Positions 35,781 through 48,979 of a stretch of 64,000 bases of DNA are shown here, one piece after another. The first letter of the stretch is position 1. Each line of letters starts with the position of its first letter. Made by a program: the position numbers and the translations under genes. This DNA is from Rhizoctonia solani (Eukaryota > Basidiomycota > Agaricomycetes > Cantharellales > Ceratobasidiaceae): the NCBI RefSeq assembly GCF_016906535.1, contig NC_057373.1, forward strand, positions 2,728,001-2,792,000, in the 5' to 3' direction. The notes beneath the pieces are model-generated. The model saw only the letters and a list, made by a program, of their open reading frames with translations. It did no database searches and was not told the DNA's origin.

Positions 35781-38016
35781 ATGTCGCCGTCCTCACTCCC
35801 CCCGCAGAAAAAGCGTAAGCTGGCCTCTGGTGACTCTAAGGTCAAGGAATTAGAAGGGATTGAAGCCAATATCAACAAAAGTCTTGCGGAAGGCGGATCT
35901 CTGAACTGTCTTGTGGATCTTCTGGACATTGCCCGCTCTTCATCCGATCCTGCTTTCCTACACAAAGTACTCTATTCTCTTTATCGCTCCTGCGTATCAA
36001 TAGCTGCATCTCCAAAGATCAATCTGTCTAAATGTCAAACTGAAGAGAGCAAGGTGGTTCGAACCTGGCTACTCGAACGTATTGGTGAATTCACAGATTT
36101 GTTGTGTGGCCTCATGACAGACGAAGAGAAGGCGCTACGCGTGAGTATACAGCATTTAATACACTTGTATCTGCTCCTTCTTGATTCAGTCATTTAGTCT
36201 TCTGATGTTAACTATCGATTGTCTAGACCGCCGCCTTACAGATTCTGATGTCCATGCTCAAACACCTCTCCACCGCTTTCTCGACTGCTTCGAATATGCC
36301 CCAGATACATTCTATACACTTCCGGAAGATTGTGGGTGCCTTGTTATTATGCCCATCATCTTCCAGGGATGGGCCAATAGAATCAGAGGACCATCACAAG
36401 GTGCAACCTGATTTACGCGATACATTTATCGATACTTGGTTGAGCTCTTATGACGACGTCCGATGGTTCTTCTTTCGGGATGCCACGTGAGTTATTGGCA
36501 CCACATTTTGCCTAGGGCAACGCACATCCTCATACCCCCCATCCCTTTATTTTTTCGTAGTGCTTTATTGCGGTCGTACAAGGACACCAATTCAGTACCT
36601 CCCCAGGTAGTCGAGAACCTCTTGTCCTTCCTTGAACGCCTGAAAACGATGCCAACAGAAGCGGCAGAATTGAATGCCTACTGGATCATTGAATTGGGAA
36701 CCAAGCCCCCTAAAACACCACACGGCCCTAATCCGCCAGGTGACGAACCAGAAGAACCGACTCCTGCAGATCAAGATGACTGGCGCACATTTTTTGACGA
36801 TGCACCCTCGGCCAAATCCGCGACCCCAAAATCCAATCAGGCTCGAGTGCATACACTCTCAACGCACCAATGTCTTCACTCGCTCTCGTCCCATCGCGCC
36901 CAATTTTCTGCTTGCTGGATGACCCTGCTTCCTCACATCGCATCATCGCCATCACTCGCGGCGCGTGCATTGGCGGTCTTGTATCGGGGGGTTATGCCTC
37001 ACATGGATAAGCCCGTCAGACTCATGGACTGGGTCGGAGGATGTGTTGATTTTGGTTAGTCCATACTCATTTTCCGACTTATTTCATGAACTTAATACTT
37101 CATTTAGGTGGCTCAATCGGTCTACTGGCATTGAATGCATTGTTTACGCTTATCAAAGACTACAATCTGTATGATTTCATTATTGCAAGTTGCTGGTCCA
37201 GGCACCTGATCTTACGCTTGGCCATATCAGTGACTTCCCTGACTTTTACACGCGGCTATATGCCTTCCTCACACGCGACGTCATGCATCTCAAGTATCGT
37301 GCGCGCTTTTTCAGGCTGACTGACATATTCCTTTCGTCGACGTGAGTCAATCAGCACGGGCCGCCACTCATCTCGTTTACCACGCTAACGACTCAGTCCA
37401 GACACTTGCCTGCTGCGATTCTTGCGTCATTCATCAAAAGACTCGCAAGGTTATCGCTCACGGCGCCTCCTGCGGCGATCATTATGATAATCCCATTTGT
37501 ATATAATGTCCTGAAGCGGCATCCTGCCCTTATGGTAATGATTCACCGCGTGGACGATGAAGCCGAACTTGGTAGGTATATATTGATTCTAGCTGGTTAT
37601 TCACATAACATTGATATTTCCGCCCCTAGATCCGTTTGACGAAAAGGAAACCTCGCCATTGCGGACAAATGCGCTAGAATCCTCTCTATGGGAGCTTGTC
37701 AGCCATAGAGATCATTATCTCTCTTCTGTCTCGACATTAGCGAAGATATTCTCAGAGGCATTCACCAAACCGTCATATGCTCTTGAGGATTTCCTAGACC
37801 ACACTTATGCCACGGTAAGCATCTATGAGTCGAGTCTTGTCTGGTTGTGCCGGATTAATTAACGACGGACGATTATAGCTCTTTGAAACTGAAGCAAAGC
37901 GCAAGCTTAAAAAGGACCCTGCTGTAGCCTTGGAGGCGGCGGCTAACCTATTCCCTGCAAGCGCCCTCGGGGAAGGTCAAACAAGTGATGTTGTATCCGA
38001 GCTCTGGGTTTTCTAG
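35781..38016 (+). CDS. NOC4: Nucleolar complex protein NOC4 (UTP19)
   Basis: 592 aa from eight exons (35781-36140, 36227-36486, 36561-37054, 37108-37168, 37231-37341, 37402-37571, 37630-37814, 37879-38016; total divisible by three). Starts MSPSSLPPQKKRKLASGDSK with a nuclear signal. The C-terminal CBF/Mak21 domain shows SLAARALAVLYRGVMPHMDK, LLALNALFTLIKDYNLDFPD, DVMHLKYRARFFRLTDIFLS, HLPAAILASFIKRLARLSLT and FVYNVLKRHPALMVMIHRVD. NOC4 pairs with Nop14 in the 90S/SSU processome for 40S assembly and export. The ATG at 35781 is chosen; the open frame above it has no ATG. Confidence 0.95.
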
Positions 38017-38251
38017 AATAAAGGTGTAGTTTTCTGGTGTCGGTGGATCATTCGTACACAAGTGCCTTGTATAGTACCCCCTATCTATTGTTGAATCTAC
38101 GCTATCGATGCTAGCTTACCCAAAAGGTGACAAATGTGACAGCTCCCAGATCTCTCGTTTGACGCCCCCCTGACCAATTCCCGTGACCGGATTACCCCAC
38201 GAAAAACAACACGTCTCGAGGCGCGTCTCCTTTACAACTACATCTACACCC

Positions 38252-39768
38252 ATGTCCCACCCAGAGCCTAGCAAAACATCAGAGGACCAGTCTGAGGCCT
38301 ATGTGTCCGACATTTCAGGTCCTCGAAACTTTTCTTCAATCGAGTATGACGTTCGAAGTGATATCCAACACCTAGTTTGGAACCGTGTCTCGCATGGGAT
38401 GGGAGAAGAAGGTGCCACTGTTGACCGCCAAGCGGCCGGAAACGGAATCGAAAATGACGAGCCTCCTAAAACGGCATCGGAAGAACTCAGTACGCTCGTC
38501 GTCGAGTTTGTTCAGTGTGTCTCTGAAGAGAAGCAGTGCACGTCACATCGAATGCGGGTCAAAATCAAGGGATCTCTTGCGCCGGGAGTCGTTATCGATA
38601 CACCTGGCGCAAGTCTATTTTTCTGGAGATTCTGGGAAGCCGTCGTGGACCTGGCCACGATGACGAAACCGCACCTCTGGGCGGCTGGAGACAAGATGTT
38701 GATCTCATCTCATGATTGGGAGACGCTTGTTGAAGCGAGAAAACTCGCTGATGCGAAAATGGACCGGGCTATCGAACTTGTGAACGTAGCCCAGCGGATC
38801 GAGTGCCAAGAAGTTTCTGATTGGACGGTGTGGGGAAAGCCAGTACGATGGGCGGACTTGCCATTATTGGAACCTATAGTCAAGGACTTTCAGTACGGTA
38901 GGTCTTGATGGTGTACCGAGTAATCCACGGCAATTCAAAGTCATTTCCAGGGCTATTCTCTGCTATCTCAAACCACGAAGACCTTCTCAAACCACGCATA
39001 CAGCGATACATCTGCGGGGCGATCCTTCCAGAAGCAGGCGAGATCCAAAAAGGTCCCGTACGTGAACTGATCAATCTGCGATGGAAGTGGTTGCAACTTC
39101 AGCGGTTCAGCGCCAAGTTGTGGAATAGCGCAGGGCGTCCGGAATACTTTCCGCACGCGATTCGGGTCCTGGATGCACTCGCCTGCTTTGCGCCTCCAGA
39201 CACTGGGCTTCCCCCGATGTCGGACGATACTGTTCCTGAAGGCGTTGACGATAGTACGAAGGCGGGAGAGCCTGGTAGCAATATAAATGGCGTCACGGAC
39301 GACAATTCGCCGGCGGACCAGGAGACCGTGAATGAGATCGATGGGGAACCTGTGATCCCGCCCCTTGACTTGTCATTCTACTATTCCCTACCAGAACCGT
39401 TCGAAGAATGGACTGAACCCCCTGCTCCCCGACCTCCGACTGTACTGCAGTTACTCTTGGCTGAGGGTGCTGCAATATGGTTATCAGAGGCTATGCCAGC
39501 GATTCTACGATACCAATTAGGCAGGCCACTCAGCGTCACTGAAAAAACATGGTTCGCATCTGCCCAGGAGACCCAGCAAGAGCGAGACGAGCGATGGATG
39601 AAATGGAAGCGAGGGCTGGCCGCAGTCTTTGCATGGTGTACAAACGGACACAGCGGAATGCCAGGCGAAGCAACGGTACTAATCGGCGTCACGCGTGCTT
39701 TGCGTATAATGACACAAGCCGAAAAAGATGCTCGACGGTACTTGACAAAGGGTCAACAATCGATTTGA
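38252..39768 (+). CDS. Unknown conserved-looking protein
   Basis: 487 aa from two exons (38252-38897, 38951-39768). The ATG at 38252 (MSHPEPSKTSEDQSEAYVSD) is used because the open frame above it lacks ATG. Contains TPGASLFFWRFWEAVVDLAT, VRELINLRWKWLQLQRFSAK and PPTVLQLLLAEGAAIWLSEA; mostly helical, Trp-rich and without membrane segments, with an acidic linker near residue 320. No family recognised. It starts 235 bp after NOC4 and converges on TSR3 with 163 bp between stops. Confidence 0.75.
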
Positions 39769-39931
39769 CTGTGGATTTTGTGTTTGTTCGGATTGTGTTA
39801 TTGGTTCAGCCTCTGGGTATTTTCTTTTGTCTCTTCCTCGCAGCACTCATTTCATCATCTATACCATCCATGGTTCGCATTAGTTTTTCAGTCGTCATCT
39901 ACACGTGTTATGGACAGAGGTATCAGATGTG

Positions 39932-41371
39932 TTACCTTACTTCTAATTTTTCCAATTTATTCGTTACATCGCCGCCTAATTCATTCTTCGCATCGGCCTC
40001 CGATTCGTTGGAGCCGTCCTGGTCTTCACTGCCCGAATCTTCCTCTTCGCTTTGAGTACCCCAAATCGTATTTGAATGGTTCGGGTTAGCAACGAGCAAA
40101 TCATCATTTTCTGCTTGTCCTATTCACAATGGGAACTTAGCAAACTACATCGGCGCGATCAATTGAGACGAACCTTCTGCACGCCTTCTTTCATAGTCTT
40201 CCTCTAACTCAGCAACTATAAGTTTTTGCACGGCCTGGACTTCTGCAGCATCCTTGCACACTTGGTAACGCTTAAGCAAGCCACTGGAAGATGGTTCAAT
40301 CAAACATTTTAAAAATTACGCAACTTAACTTGCTCACCCATTAACCTTCCAAAACGAATGTCCCCAAGAAAACTTGCTCAGCAAGATTTCAGCATATTCG
40401 CCCAACCCGACGATGTAAAACGCTGCCGCCAACGCTTCGACACAGTTCAATCGCCACGGCTTCCCGTAATTCACTGGATTGGTTGCAATCAAGTACGGTA
40501 CTAAGGCCCAACAAATGAATAAATATGCTCATCCAATACAAAGCATATACTCACACAACCGTTCGTTGGGTGATCGAATCTTTCCAAATGGGACGTCATC
40601 CAATCGAGCCCAACTACATTCGACCACCGCCACCCCCGCCTGCGCGACGAGATCTCGATCAGCGGGGGACACGGGCAAAGTACCCCTCGGTCTTGAGTAT
40701 GCGGACAATCGAGGCGAAATGCACGGTTTACGTCGATCATCGCCATCGAAGCCCCCGGCGATTCATTTCGCGTTCGCGCCACAAGAAGGAATAAACGAAA
40801 AGAAGGAGTAAGTAACCCCAGACTGAAGAGGATAAAGAGTAATAGGGACAGTATACGTACGTCACGACAATACCTCTGAACCGTTGACCAACACGTAAAT
40901 CTGCAATGAGGCCGAGACGAGCGAGCTTTTTGCCGCTACATCGTTTAGGATCGCAGTGATCAAAGTCCTAGAAACATGAGGTTCGCTTGGGAAGGTGTAT
41001 GAGGGACGTTTGAAGTTGGGGAGACGTACCCACATCGCAACGGGGACTGGGATACGAGCTTCAGCTTCATCCTTGTCAGAGTGCGTTTCGGACTCTATCA
41101 GGCGAAAGAAAGAAGGAATGTGTCAGCCGAGCGAATGATGTGTCCCTTCATGCTTTCCTTCCTGAGAACTATTGTTTTCCCGTCTGGAGGGCAATCAATC
41201 AAGCAAGGACTTTGGACTCACTGTCATCTAGACCCAAACCAAGCTCGTCCCGATCAACTGCCGACGCGGGCCGTGTCTCGTCATATACTTTAGCCCTGAA
41301 TCCCCCTCTTCCGTGTCCTCGCCACGATGCGCACTTTTCCCTCCTCGGTTCGATCCTTTCTTGGGCGGCAT
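39932..41371 (-). CDS. TSR3: 18S rRNA aminocarboxypropyltransferase TSR3
   Basis: Transfers the acp group to the hypermodified pseudouridine of 18S rRNA late in 40S maturation. Translation gives [71 protein letters not shown], then [18 protein letters not shown], [19 protein letters not shown], and [16 protein letters not shown] blocks: the TSR3 SPOUT-like fold. The tail is acidic ([20 protein letters not shown]). Exon 1 can be joined to the YDETRP exon only by a 47-nt G-rich intron (gtgcgc...ctaaag), so the extreme N-terminus is the weak part of the model. About six exons. CACGTG at 41432-41437 lies 60 bp above the ATG. Confidence 0.92.
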
Positions 41372-42979
41372 AATCACTTTGACAGGTCGAGGTACAAATT
41401 AAAGAGATAGTGGCTGTGCAAGTCTCCGGATCACGTGGTGCAATGTAACAGTAATAAACTTAGGGGGGAGACGCTTGGGTGCTTAGGGAGTCAGATCCAG
41501 TCGGAGTTGCGCCCAAGGTAACTTACCTTTCACGAGTCGAGTCAAGGGAACCGACAGAGTCGCATGACCCCCCCCCTCTTCTGTACGTTAGCTTCTCGAT
41601 AAACCTATCCATACCGATGGACAAGGAACAAGAACATGCTCGGCTCCACCTTGTCCTTTTTGGTGGAGCGAGGAGCTCGAGGGCTGAATCTCGCAAAAGG
41701 GGCTATCGGGCAGAATGCTCGCTCGTGAATATCACACACACATGCGCACATACACACCTTGGCGCCGCGGAGCCTGTATTATCCCGGCTAACGTTATCCC
41801 ACCCAACCGTGTAGCCGTACGCACAATTCGCGCTCTCAAGAGGGGAATAGCATTTTTCTTTTTCTTTTTCTGCCTATTATTCTTCTGTTCCTGGGATTGG
41901 GTGAAACGCTTACGGTAATTTGCAACTAGCCGGTGCTTACGAGACTCGAGGGCGTAAGGCTGAAGTAAACCTCTTGAATCCATAACGTACGCAAAGGAGC
42001 ATGCCTTCAACTCGAGAATACGCGCTAATTAGGAAAATGGCTCATTTTGTTGATGCAGCCAGTAGCGTATGCCCCCGGCTAGCTTAACGGACGTCAACGG
42101 AGGTAAAAGGCCCAGTTGAGCCACTGTACACAAACGGATCAACTATAGGCATATTTGGGGTTTGAGGCACTATCGCATATAGGTTACAACAATAAGTGAC
42201 CGGTCTCATTCGCAGTGTAATTGTTTTGTCCTGACGCTCCTTTGCGTGGTTTCTGCTGTGGGCGGTCCGGTATAGTGCGCTCATCTTCCGGGTGTGGCTC
42301 AAACCTCAAACTCCGACCGGTGCATATGGTCAATCTTACCCTCAAAAAATGAGAAGCCCCAGAAGCGCAATTATTGGAGCAAGGTGGTAGGAAGAAGGTC
42401 GGGAATCGGGGTAGGTGCTGAGATAGGCGGGATCGGCCGTCGGGGCACTCCGGAGACTGTCGGCTAACTATTCCGACTCGCGTGTCCGATAACCGAATCA
42501 CAAAGTTTTCAAGGCTCATATCTTAATCGGGCTATAGATAAATGGGATAAAATCGTATACGTTTTTTTTTTCGGTGATAAGGTAAGGTGCAAATAAGTTG
42601 CTAGTGATACATGGTAGACAAAGCAATACAACAACGGCAATTGAAAAAGCGGTTGTAAAGAAACGTGTGATAGTGTCCGAGATCCGCGGTAAAATAGAAT
42701 ACCAAGTCCGTTTGTGAGTGACGTTGAGGATGAGCCAACAGTCACAGACAAAAGGTGGAGTGGACGAGAGTCGTGCAAGTAAATCGTACAGTATAGACGT
42801 GAGGAAACAATGAACAGACCATGACGCAGGCCTGCATCATAACTAGTCGTGGAGTAGCGTAAGAATGTCGTAGTAGAGCCAAGGTACACGCAATAAGATG
42901 AACGAAAACAAAAACGGAAAGATGGGTGACAAAATGTCTGTGGGTGGCTAAAGATGAATGATATCACTGGTATAAGGGT
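41372..42979. other. Intergenic, 1.6 kb
   Basis: TSR3 promoter side (CACGTG 41432-41437) and 3' flank of Ecl1-like copy 2. Contains a C-run at 41570-41578, a pyrimidine tract at about 41850-41870, and a T-run near 42563. Open frames on both strands lack conservation-like features. No gene supported. Confidence 0.45.
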
Positions 42980-44355
42980 TTAAACCATAAAGTGAAAGAG
43001 CCTAAAGGAGAAGACGTTAGTTCATAGCCAGAATACAAACGCAATAAAACGTACTTTTGGGGCTCTTCCCGCTCCCAGCAAGATTGCTCGACAATGCGGA
43101 GCTCCTTCTTTCCGTCAACCTCGACCTCTTCAATAGCATGACGCTTGACGGGGCCGGGAGGAGAGCGGGTAATTTCATACAAGGGGCCTGATGGGGCGGG
43201 CTCGCCCAAGGACGAAACCGGGCGGCTGCCTCGACGTTTGTGATACTCGGGGCCTCCAGCCTCACGGACGAGCTCCTGAATGGACTTGTCCTTGGGCGAA
43301 CGGGGTGCTTCCGAAGTTGATTTAGAGTAAGAGTGTTTGCGTTGAGTGATGGTACGGTTACGGCGCATAAAGTAAGGTTCTGGCTCTTCGCCATCTTCAC
43401 TTGGCGAGCGCGCACATTCGTCTTCGCGAATCATGACCGAAGGAACCAAGAGGCCACGGGTTGCGTCGGCGGAGAGCGCTCCCTGGCGCCTGGTCGATCC
43501 ACGTGAGCTTGTGGTACGGATCGAGGCGGTGTCGGAGACAGTGGAAGCTGTCATGGAGCCCCGGCGCATGCTGGAGCCGGAGCCAAAGCTGGAGGCGCTC
43601 CTGACTCGCTGGGACATGGGATATTGGTCATAGAGGGCGGCAACGTCAACATCAACGCTGCGGGTCATGTCCGGGCGCATATCCTTGCTGCCCTCCTTCC
43701 AGCGGCGATGGGTGAATGGGACTGGTGCCGGTGTTTCATCTTGGTCTCGCTTGGGGAGACCGGGCTTGGACTTGGGTTTGGGGAGCGTGGTGGACTCGGC
43801 AGAGATAGCAGCGGGAGACTCGGAGTGACTTAGACGTTCAGCAGACTCGGCTAGGAGTGCACGGGACCACTGGCGATGCTCTTCGAGAAGCTCAAGACTG
43901 GACATGGATGTGGTCGAACGAGTCGATGTTGTGCTTGGTCGACGCGTCCAGGGAAGCGAGCCGCCGGCAATGCGAGTAAAGTAGTCCATGTTGTGCTGGG
44001 TGCGGTCATACGAGGGAGAGATGGGTGATGATGAAGTCGAGCAGGGAGAGGGCTGGAAGTGCTCCATGATGCGGCGGCCATTGGCACTGCCGGATTCCTG
44101 GTCGAGTTTCCTGCACTTTTCAGAGCAGTAGAGGGGGGCTTGTTCGAGTGAGATGACTGTGCGGATTTTCTTGACGGTGTTGGCACATTCGTCAGTGCGA
44201 CGAGTAGATGCCTTGATGGTGCCCGACTTGCTCTTGGCGATGCCGGTGGCAGTGGCGGGCTTCGCTGGTACCTGTACCTCGACCTGGCGCTTCTCAGGCC
44301 AGATGTAGGTCTCGCAGCGAGTGCAGTATGAGTGGTCGAGATCGAGTGCGTCCAT
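42980..44355 (-). CDS. Ecl1-like zinc-binding lifespan factor, copy 2
   Basis: 440 aa from two exons (43055-44355, 42980-43001). MDALDLDHSYCTRCETYIWP and APLYCSEKCRKLDQESG give the same CxxC...YCSxxC layout as copy 1, including the identical opening MDALDLD. Shared blocks include KIRTVISLEQAP, LLAESAERLSHSESP, PFTHRRWKEGS and TRGLLVPSVMIREDE. The terminal intron interrupts the same codon (AA|G, Lys) as in copy 1, and the 22-nt last exon encodes KLFHFMV versus KLFTFLI. The gene is inverted relative to copy 1 and about 7.7 kb away. Disordered Ser/Arg-rich middle; regulatory role inferred from the family only. Confidence 0.75.
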
Positions 44356-46404
44356 GAGTACGTGTGTGGGGTTGGAGGTGGAGGTCAAGGTTCTGTATTC
44401 GCAAGTGCTACTTATACGAGAAGCTATCGCACTCGCTAGAGTCTGATTGAGATGAGCCGATAGCGCTGTCGCTGTTGCTGTCACAGAGGGATGCAGATGG
44501 CGGCAAGTCGGCTACGGTCTTTTAGCTTTATAGAAGAAAAGAAAAAGGGGGTCAGCCAGCGTCATTAGGCCCGCCAGGGTTCTGGACCGACCTCAGGGTT
44601 AGAGTCGAGACTACCCGATTCTCCGGATGTAGATGGCCACCGACGTGGGTCTATGCGTTGTCTCGTTGGGGGGGATGGTGCTCGGACGAGGGGCCATCCT
44701 CTCCTTTATATCAGTAGATGCGATACTCCGGAGAATTCAGTTCCAGACCCGAGACATTCCCCCCCCCCAAATGGACACAGGCTCCAATCATGTCGCACAA
44801 CTCCATTTCCGTTTCTCGGGTAAATCCCCCGGCCAATTTCTTATTGCATGTGTGGGCCTGACTGGTCGAACATCTGCACCGAATATACTCCCCAATGGAC
44901 TAGATCCGCACTTCCAATCCGCCCTATCGATCCACTCATTCTGTTCCAGTTGCCCAGGTTTCAACTTACCCGCCGCCAAAATAGGCAAATCCTAAAACAT
45001 GCCTCTGATTTTTCCCAGTCCTACCACCCAACGCTTGGACGATATGTACGTCCATCGGAACGCGTTGATATACTATTACGTCGTGGGCTACCGGGGCTCC
45101 ATCCTCACTCAGCGAATGGCAGTGTTTGGGGCTCCTCAATTAGGGCTGCCACCGCCTCGTGGAACACAACGATCCTCTACTCTAAAAAAAACAGATTTTC
45201 TCAAAGGAATAGCCTTTTCTGTAAGCCGCTTTTCATACCCTTCATGCATTGTTGCCCGTACCCTCGCATCACTTGGGCCGCTCTCTATTTTTATGTTTTC
45301 GCTTTGTTGCATTCCGCAACTTCCATAGGCCAATTACTAGACCACACATAGCACGTTGTCGTGAGACGTTTCTGCGACGACAGACGCGTGTGACCGGCAT
45401 GGTGGTACGTTTTTAAGCTGCCACCGGGCGACAGACGCCTTGACAGTCGAATCACATCGCGACAAGAACCGCCGCCCTCTCTCGCGCGCGCCCCGGTCCG
45501 GCGCCATCTCCGCGGGATTATGGGTAGGACCCAAGCGGGAGCCGTTGGTACTGCCCAGTCTCTCAAATTCGGCTAGATATACAGTTTCCAATATTGACTT
45601 CGGTGCCAACACCATGTTCAAAAAACACCTCCGACAAACTCGTTGTATGCACTATCGACGTTTTCCCGACAATTCGTTAATGCTCAGCCCTGCCATTTAG
45701 GCATTTAAGCAACTCCGTTGCAAATGACATCATTTGTACCTGCTGGTTGGTTAGGTCCTACCTTATCAGGCAGAGACGAGACAAAAAGTGCCAAGTCCGG
45801 CCATGAGTTTGATTTTATCTTTTCCCTGCCCCTGAGACATCAACGGCGAATTGACCGGAAGGTACCAGTATATTCTAGTTTTTTTTTTATCTTCCTGATA
45901 TCAGCTGTCATAGAACCCTCTTGCACAGTCATTGCGAAATCGAGTCCAGGCCCCGCCCGCATGTTCCCAATTCGGTATAATCCTCAAACATAATCAAGTT
46001 TCGGAATGTGTGCCACATTAATTTTATCTGGGGGAAACCAGGGGTGTTATCTTAGTCCAGGTCCGGAGTTCTTAGATTTCATTAAGCGAGCCCGCAGTTC
46101 TTTGTTATCCAATATAAATGCAACGTGGTACGTACAAATACAAAGATAGAATTGATACAACAAACATTCCTATACTTATGCGTGGTGATGCGGAGGCGAG
46201 ACAGCGAAGGGTATACAAGTGGAAAGCAAGAGTTAAATCAAGAGCAAGTGAGTCCAGCTACGCCCAATATAATAAGACAACATGCAACGCGGAAATCGTT
46301 CGCGAGAAAAAATAACAATGGGAAGGGGGGGGGGAATGGCGACGGCAGCTAACGAAATAGCAATTGATTTCGGCGTGAAGGAGGGGGAAGATGTCTCTTC
46401 GGGT
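44356..46404. other. Intergenic, 2.05 kb
   Basis: Ecl1-like copy 2 promoter side. A minus-strand TATAAAG-like site sits at about 44703-44711, roughly 350 bp above the ATG, which would imply a long leader. C-run at 44760-44768. The many open frames are short and overlap on both strands; none is supported. Confidence 0.45.
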
Positions 46405-47241
46405 CTACCACTTGGCGACCTTTCCCCACGCCTTTTTCCCCATCCATACACGGGCACTGTGTCCAGTCTTGCCAGAACTAATAACAACAGTTTCGCACGG
46501 TGGAGGAATAACCTGTACAACGGGTACCATCACCGGACCAGCAATATGTGTATGTGTAGGTGCAGGTGCAGGTGCAGCTTTTCGGACCACCATAAATTTG
46601 GCAATATTCATTTCAGACTTGACCCTCGGATCATCAACCAAGAACGCGCAGCACGAGAGTGTGAATACTCTGCTCTGCTGCGAGGCAGGCAAGAGCGCCT
46701 GAGGGAGGTTGATCGTCACAGTGGTATAAGCGCTCTCATCTAAGGAGATGAATAAGTCTTGGCTCTGAATTCAATTGTGTATATGAATCCACGTACCCAC
46801 TGTCAATCGCTGGCCGAGTTGAATGAATGAACTGGGACGGTTGTTCGGCCCATCGTGGTTCCATTCCGAGCGCCAGTTCGAGTTTGAACCCAAGCCTGTG
46901 GGAGACCTAAGTTCAACCCCTATCGCAAACTCGGCATGGCGAGCAAAGTGCGATGTATCGACCTCAATCTCGCCTGTGATCGTTACTTCACTATCGGACA
47001 ATACAAAACAAATATATTGTAAGAACACGATGTTATTGCATGGAGATTGCGAGTGAACTCACTTGCTGTCGTAGTCAATCACCCATACCGGTTTATGCAA
47101 TTCCACACACGGGCGATGTGAGTCCCCAAGCGCGACCGAGGGAGGCTGGAGTGTGGAACCTGAGCGTCTGGGCGGAGGAAAGTACATGGCCGCGGAGGAA
47201 GGGAGGGTATGAGGAGCGGCTGAGTGGGCAGTGGCCATCAT
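46405..47241 (-). CDS. Unknown protein
   Basis: Three exons; start at 47241 (MMATAHSAAPHTLPSSAAMY) and stop at 46405-46407. Exon 1 ends PVWVIDYDS, exon 2 reads EVTITGEIEVDTSHFARHAE then FAIGVELRSPTGLGSNSNWR, exon 3 DESAYTTVTINLPQALLPAS and KFMVVRKAAPAPAPTHTHIA. Strand-rich composition with VTITGEIEV/AIGVELRS repeats of hydrophobic pattern suggests a beta-sandwich. The Ala-Pro repeat corresponds to a tgcagg-type microsatellite at about 46558-46580. No signal peptide. No family recognised. Confidence 0.65.
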
Positions 47242-48979
47242 GTTGAATAAAGAGTCGTAAACGTAGACGCAGCGTAAGGGTAGCGTAAATAAAGCTTGGA
47301 GCGACAGAAGTAACTTTTCGTCGGACGTAGAACTCGAACTGTATGCGTTTCGGGGTCCGAAGAGGCTAAACCAGGACACGGATATAGGCGCAGGAGAACT
47401 CGGTAAACTTGAACCGAGAGCGAGAACGTGATGGTCGTGAGTGCGAAGAGCGATGGTAATACAATGTACAGCGAGCTCTTCGTGCCATATGGGTTGCTTT
47501 TTGTACAACTCGATGATCGCGATCATGTTGTGCGTCTGTAATGGGGGAACAAGGCTGGCCGATGAAAACATACAATTCCAATGGGCGCTGAGTAAACAAA
47601 CTTCAGGGTCCGAGCCCGACACGGATAAAGGTTCGAAGTTGAAGATAAAGTGTTTATTTGGGCATAAATTTATTTACTTAGGGAATAATAACGAAACTTT
47701 AATGCTGTGTTTAAGCATCTATCATATTTCTTTGAATTGGTCAGGGGTTTCCGCAAGAGGTGGTAATTTGCACTTGCTAGGCCTTCAAGGAATGCACTTC
47801 CAACTCTGATAACTCATCCACCCATACACGTGTCCGCCTTCGCCGGGACATGCTTTGTTTTCTAGCTATTGCTAGAACGGAAGCCAAACCATTAGATGGC
47901 CGGGGGTGAAGCAAATCTGACCTCGGCATATCCTATCGGTGCATTGATAGGGCGCACATTTGGTGAACGTTGTGGAGCTATTTTCGGCCATGCGAACTAA
48001 TTTTTTCGGAGCGCATTCTAAAAATCTGCAGAATATTTCAGGAAAGTGTTCAACATCTGCGTTCACTCCATGCGTCATGTTAGCTCCAATGAGTACATGA
48101 TTGCGTTAGTGTGGCTAGCTATAGGATATCTCTACGTATTTGTTGTGCTAAATTTGAGCCTTGTGGCACCTAAGCTTGGTACGAGGACACGGTTGTTGGC
48201 TTCTTAATATTTTGTGGGTTCGATAACATATAGCAACGGCCAGATCCTTTTTCGAGATCGGGTCTTGACTAAGCACGAGTTGACCCAAACCCCCACCCTG
48301 CGACAAAGCAGTTGCAGCCAATTTGCAGATCAAGATCAAGACAGAGGTCGATCTCGCATAGAAGTCTTCGATCATATGTTTGACTCTTGTGAGAAAATGC
48401 TAATCGATAGGCGATGAGAGCCAATGACTATTCTACGACTACCAAGGAACTTTACAAAGGAATTTCGAATGTATGCGTGTCGAACCCAATTGAAAGAATC
48501 GATATGTGTCTTGGCATACGGTCCGGTACATCAATCGTGATGGGCACGATTTGGGTCTGTGGCAATTTCGCTGGCCTATGAGAACGAGGTGGGATTTATT
48601 TATTATATCACGTGACTCTCCGGACATCGGTCCGGAATATTTTGAAATGTACGGCCATATTTCAATCTGACTGACCAGCTACGCGAACCACTTGGTTACC
48701 CAGTTTGTCGAATTTGTGGAATTGTCGATATCTCTGTGTCTTCTCGACGGTGTTATTGACTAATAAAAGGCCTACCACTTGCAAGATAAAAGCCGGCACT
48801 CGGTCCGAGCGTTCTTAACCCATGTCATAGCTCCTCGATGAGCATCTCGAACTTCTGGCCCCGCTTGCGCGCTCTCGCGTATAAGAATGGTTGTAAGTCG
48901 CTTACCCCACATCCCCACATTCACGGTTTTAAATCCAGGTCTTCCACTCTCCCTGGATCGACTCGGTTTGACTCCAACC
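47242..48979. other. Intergenic, 1.74 kb
   Basis: Separates the unknown gene from the transporter. CACGTG at 48609-48614 (tatcacgtgac) and 47826-47831. No coding frame with support. Confidence 0.45.

Noticed and set aside
42509..42967. 152-codon minus frame after Ecl1-like copy 2
   Set aside because: Starts beyond the gene's stop, low-complexity Ser/Tyr/Leu composition, probably 3' UTR.
45337..45621. 94-codon minus frame in the 44.4-46.4 kb gap
   Set aside because: No conserved motif or splice structure; opposite strand equally open.
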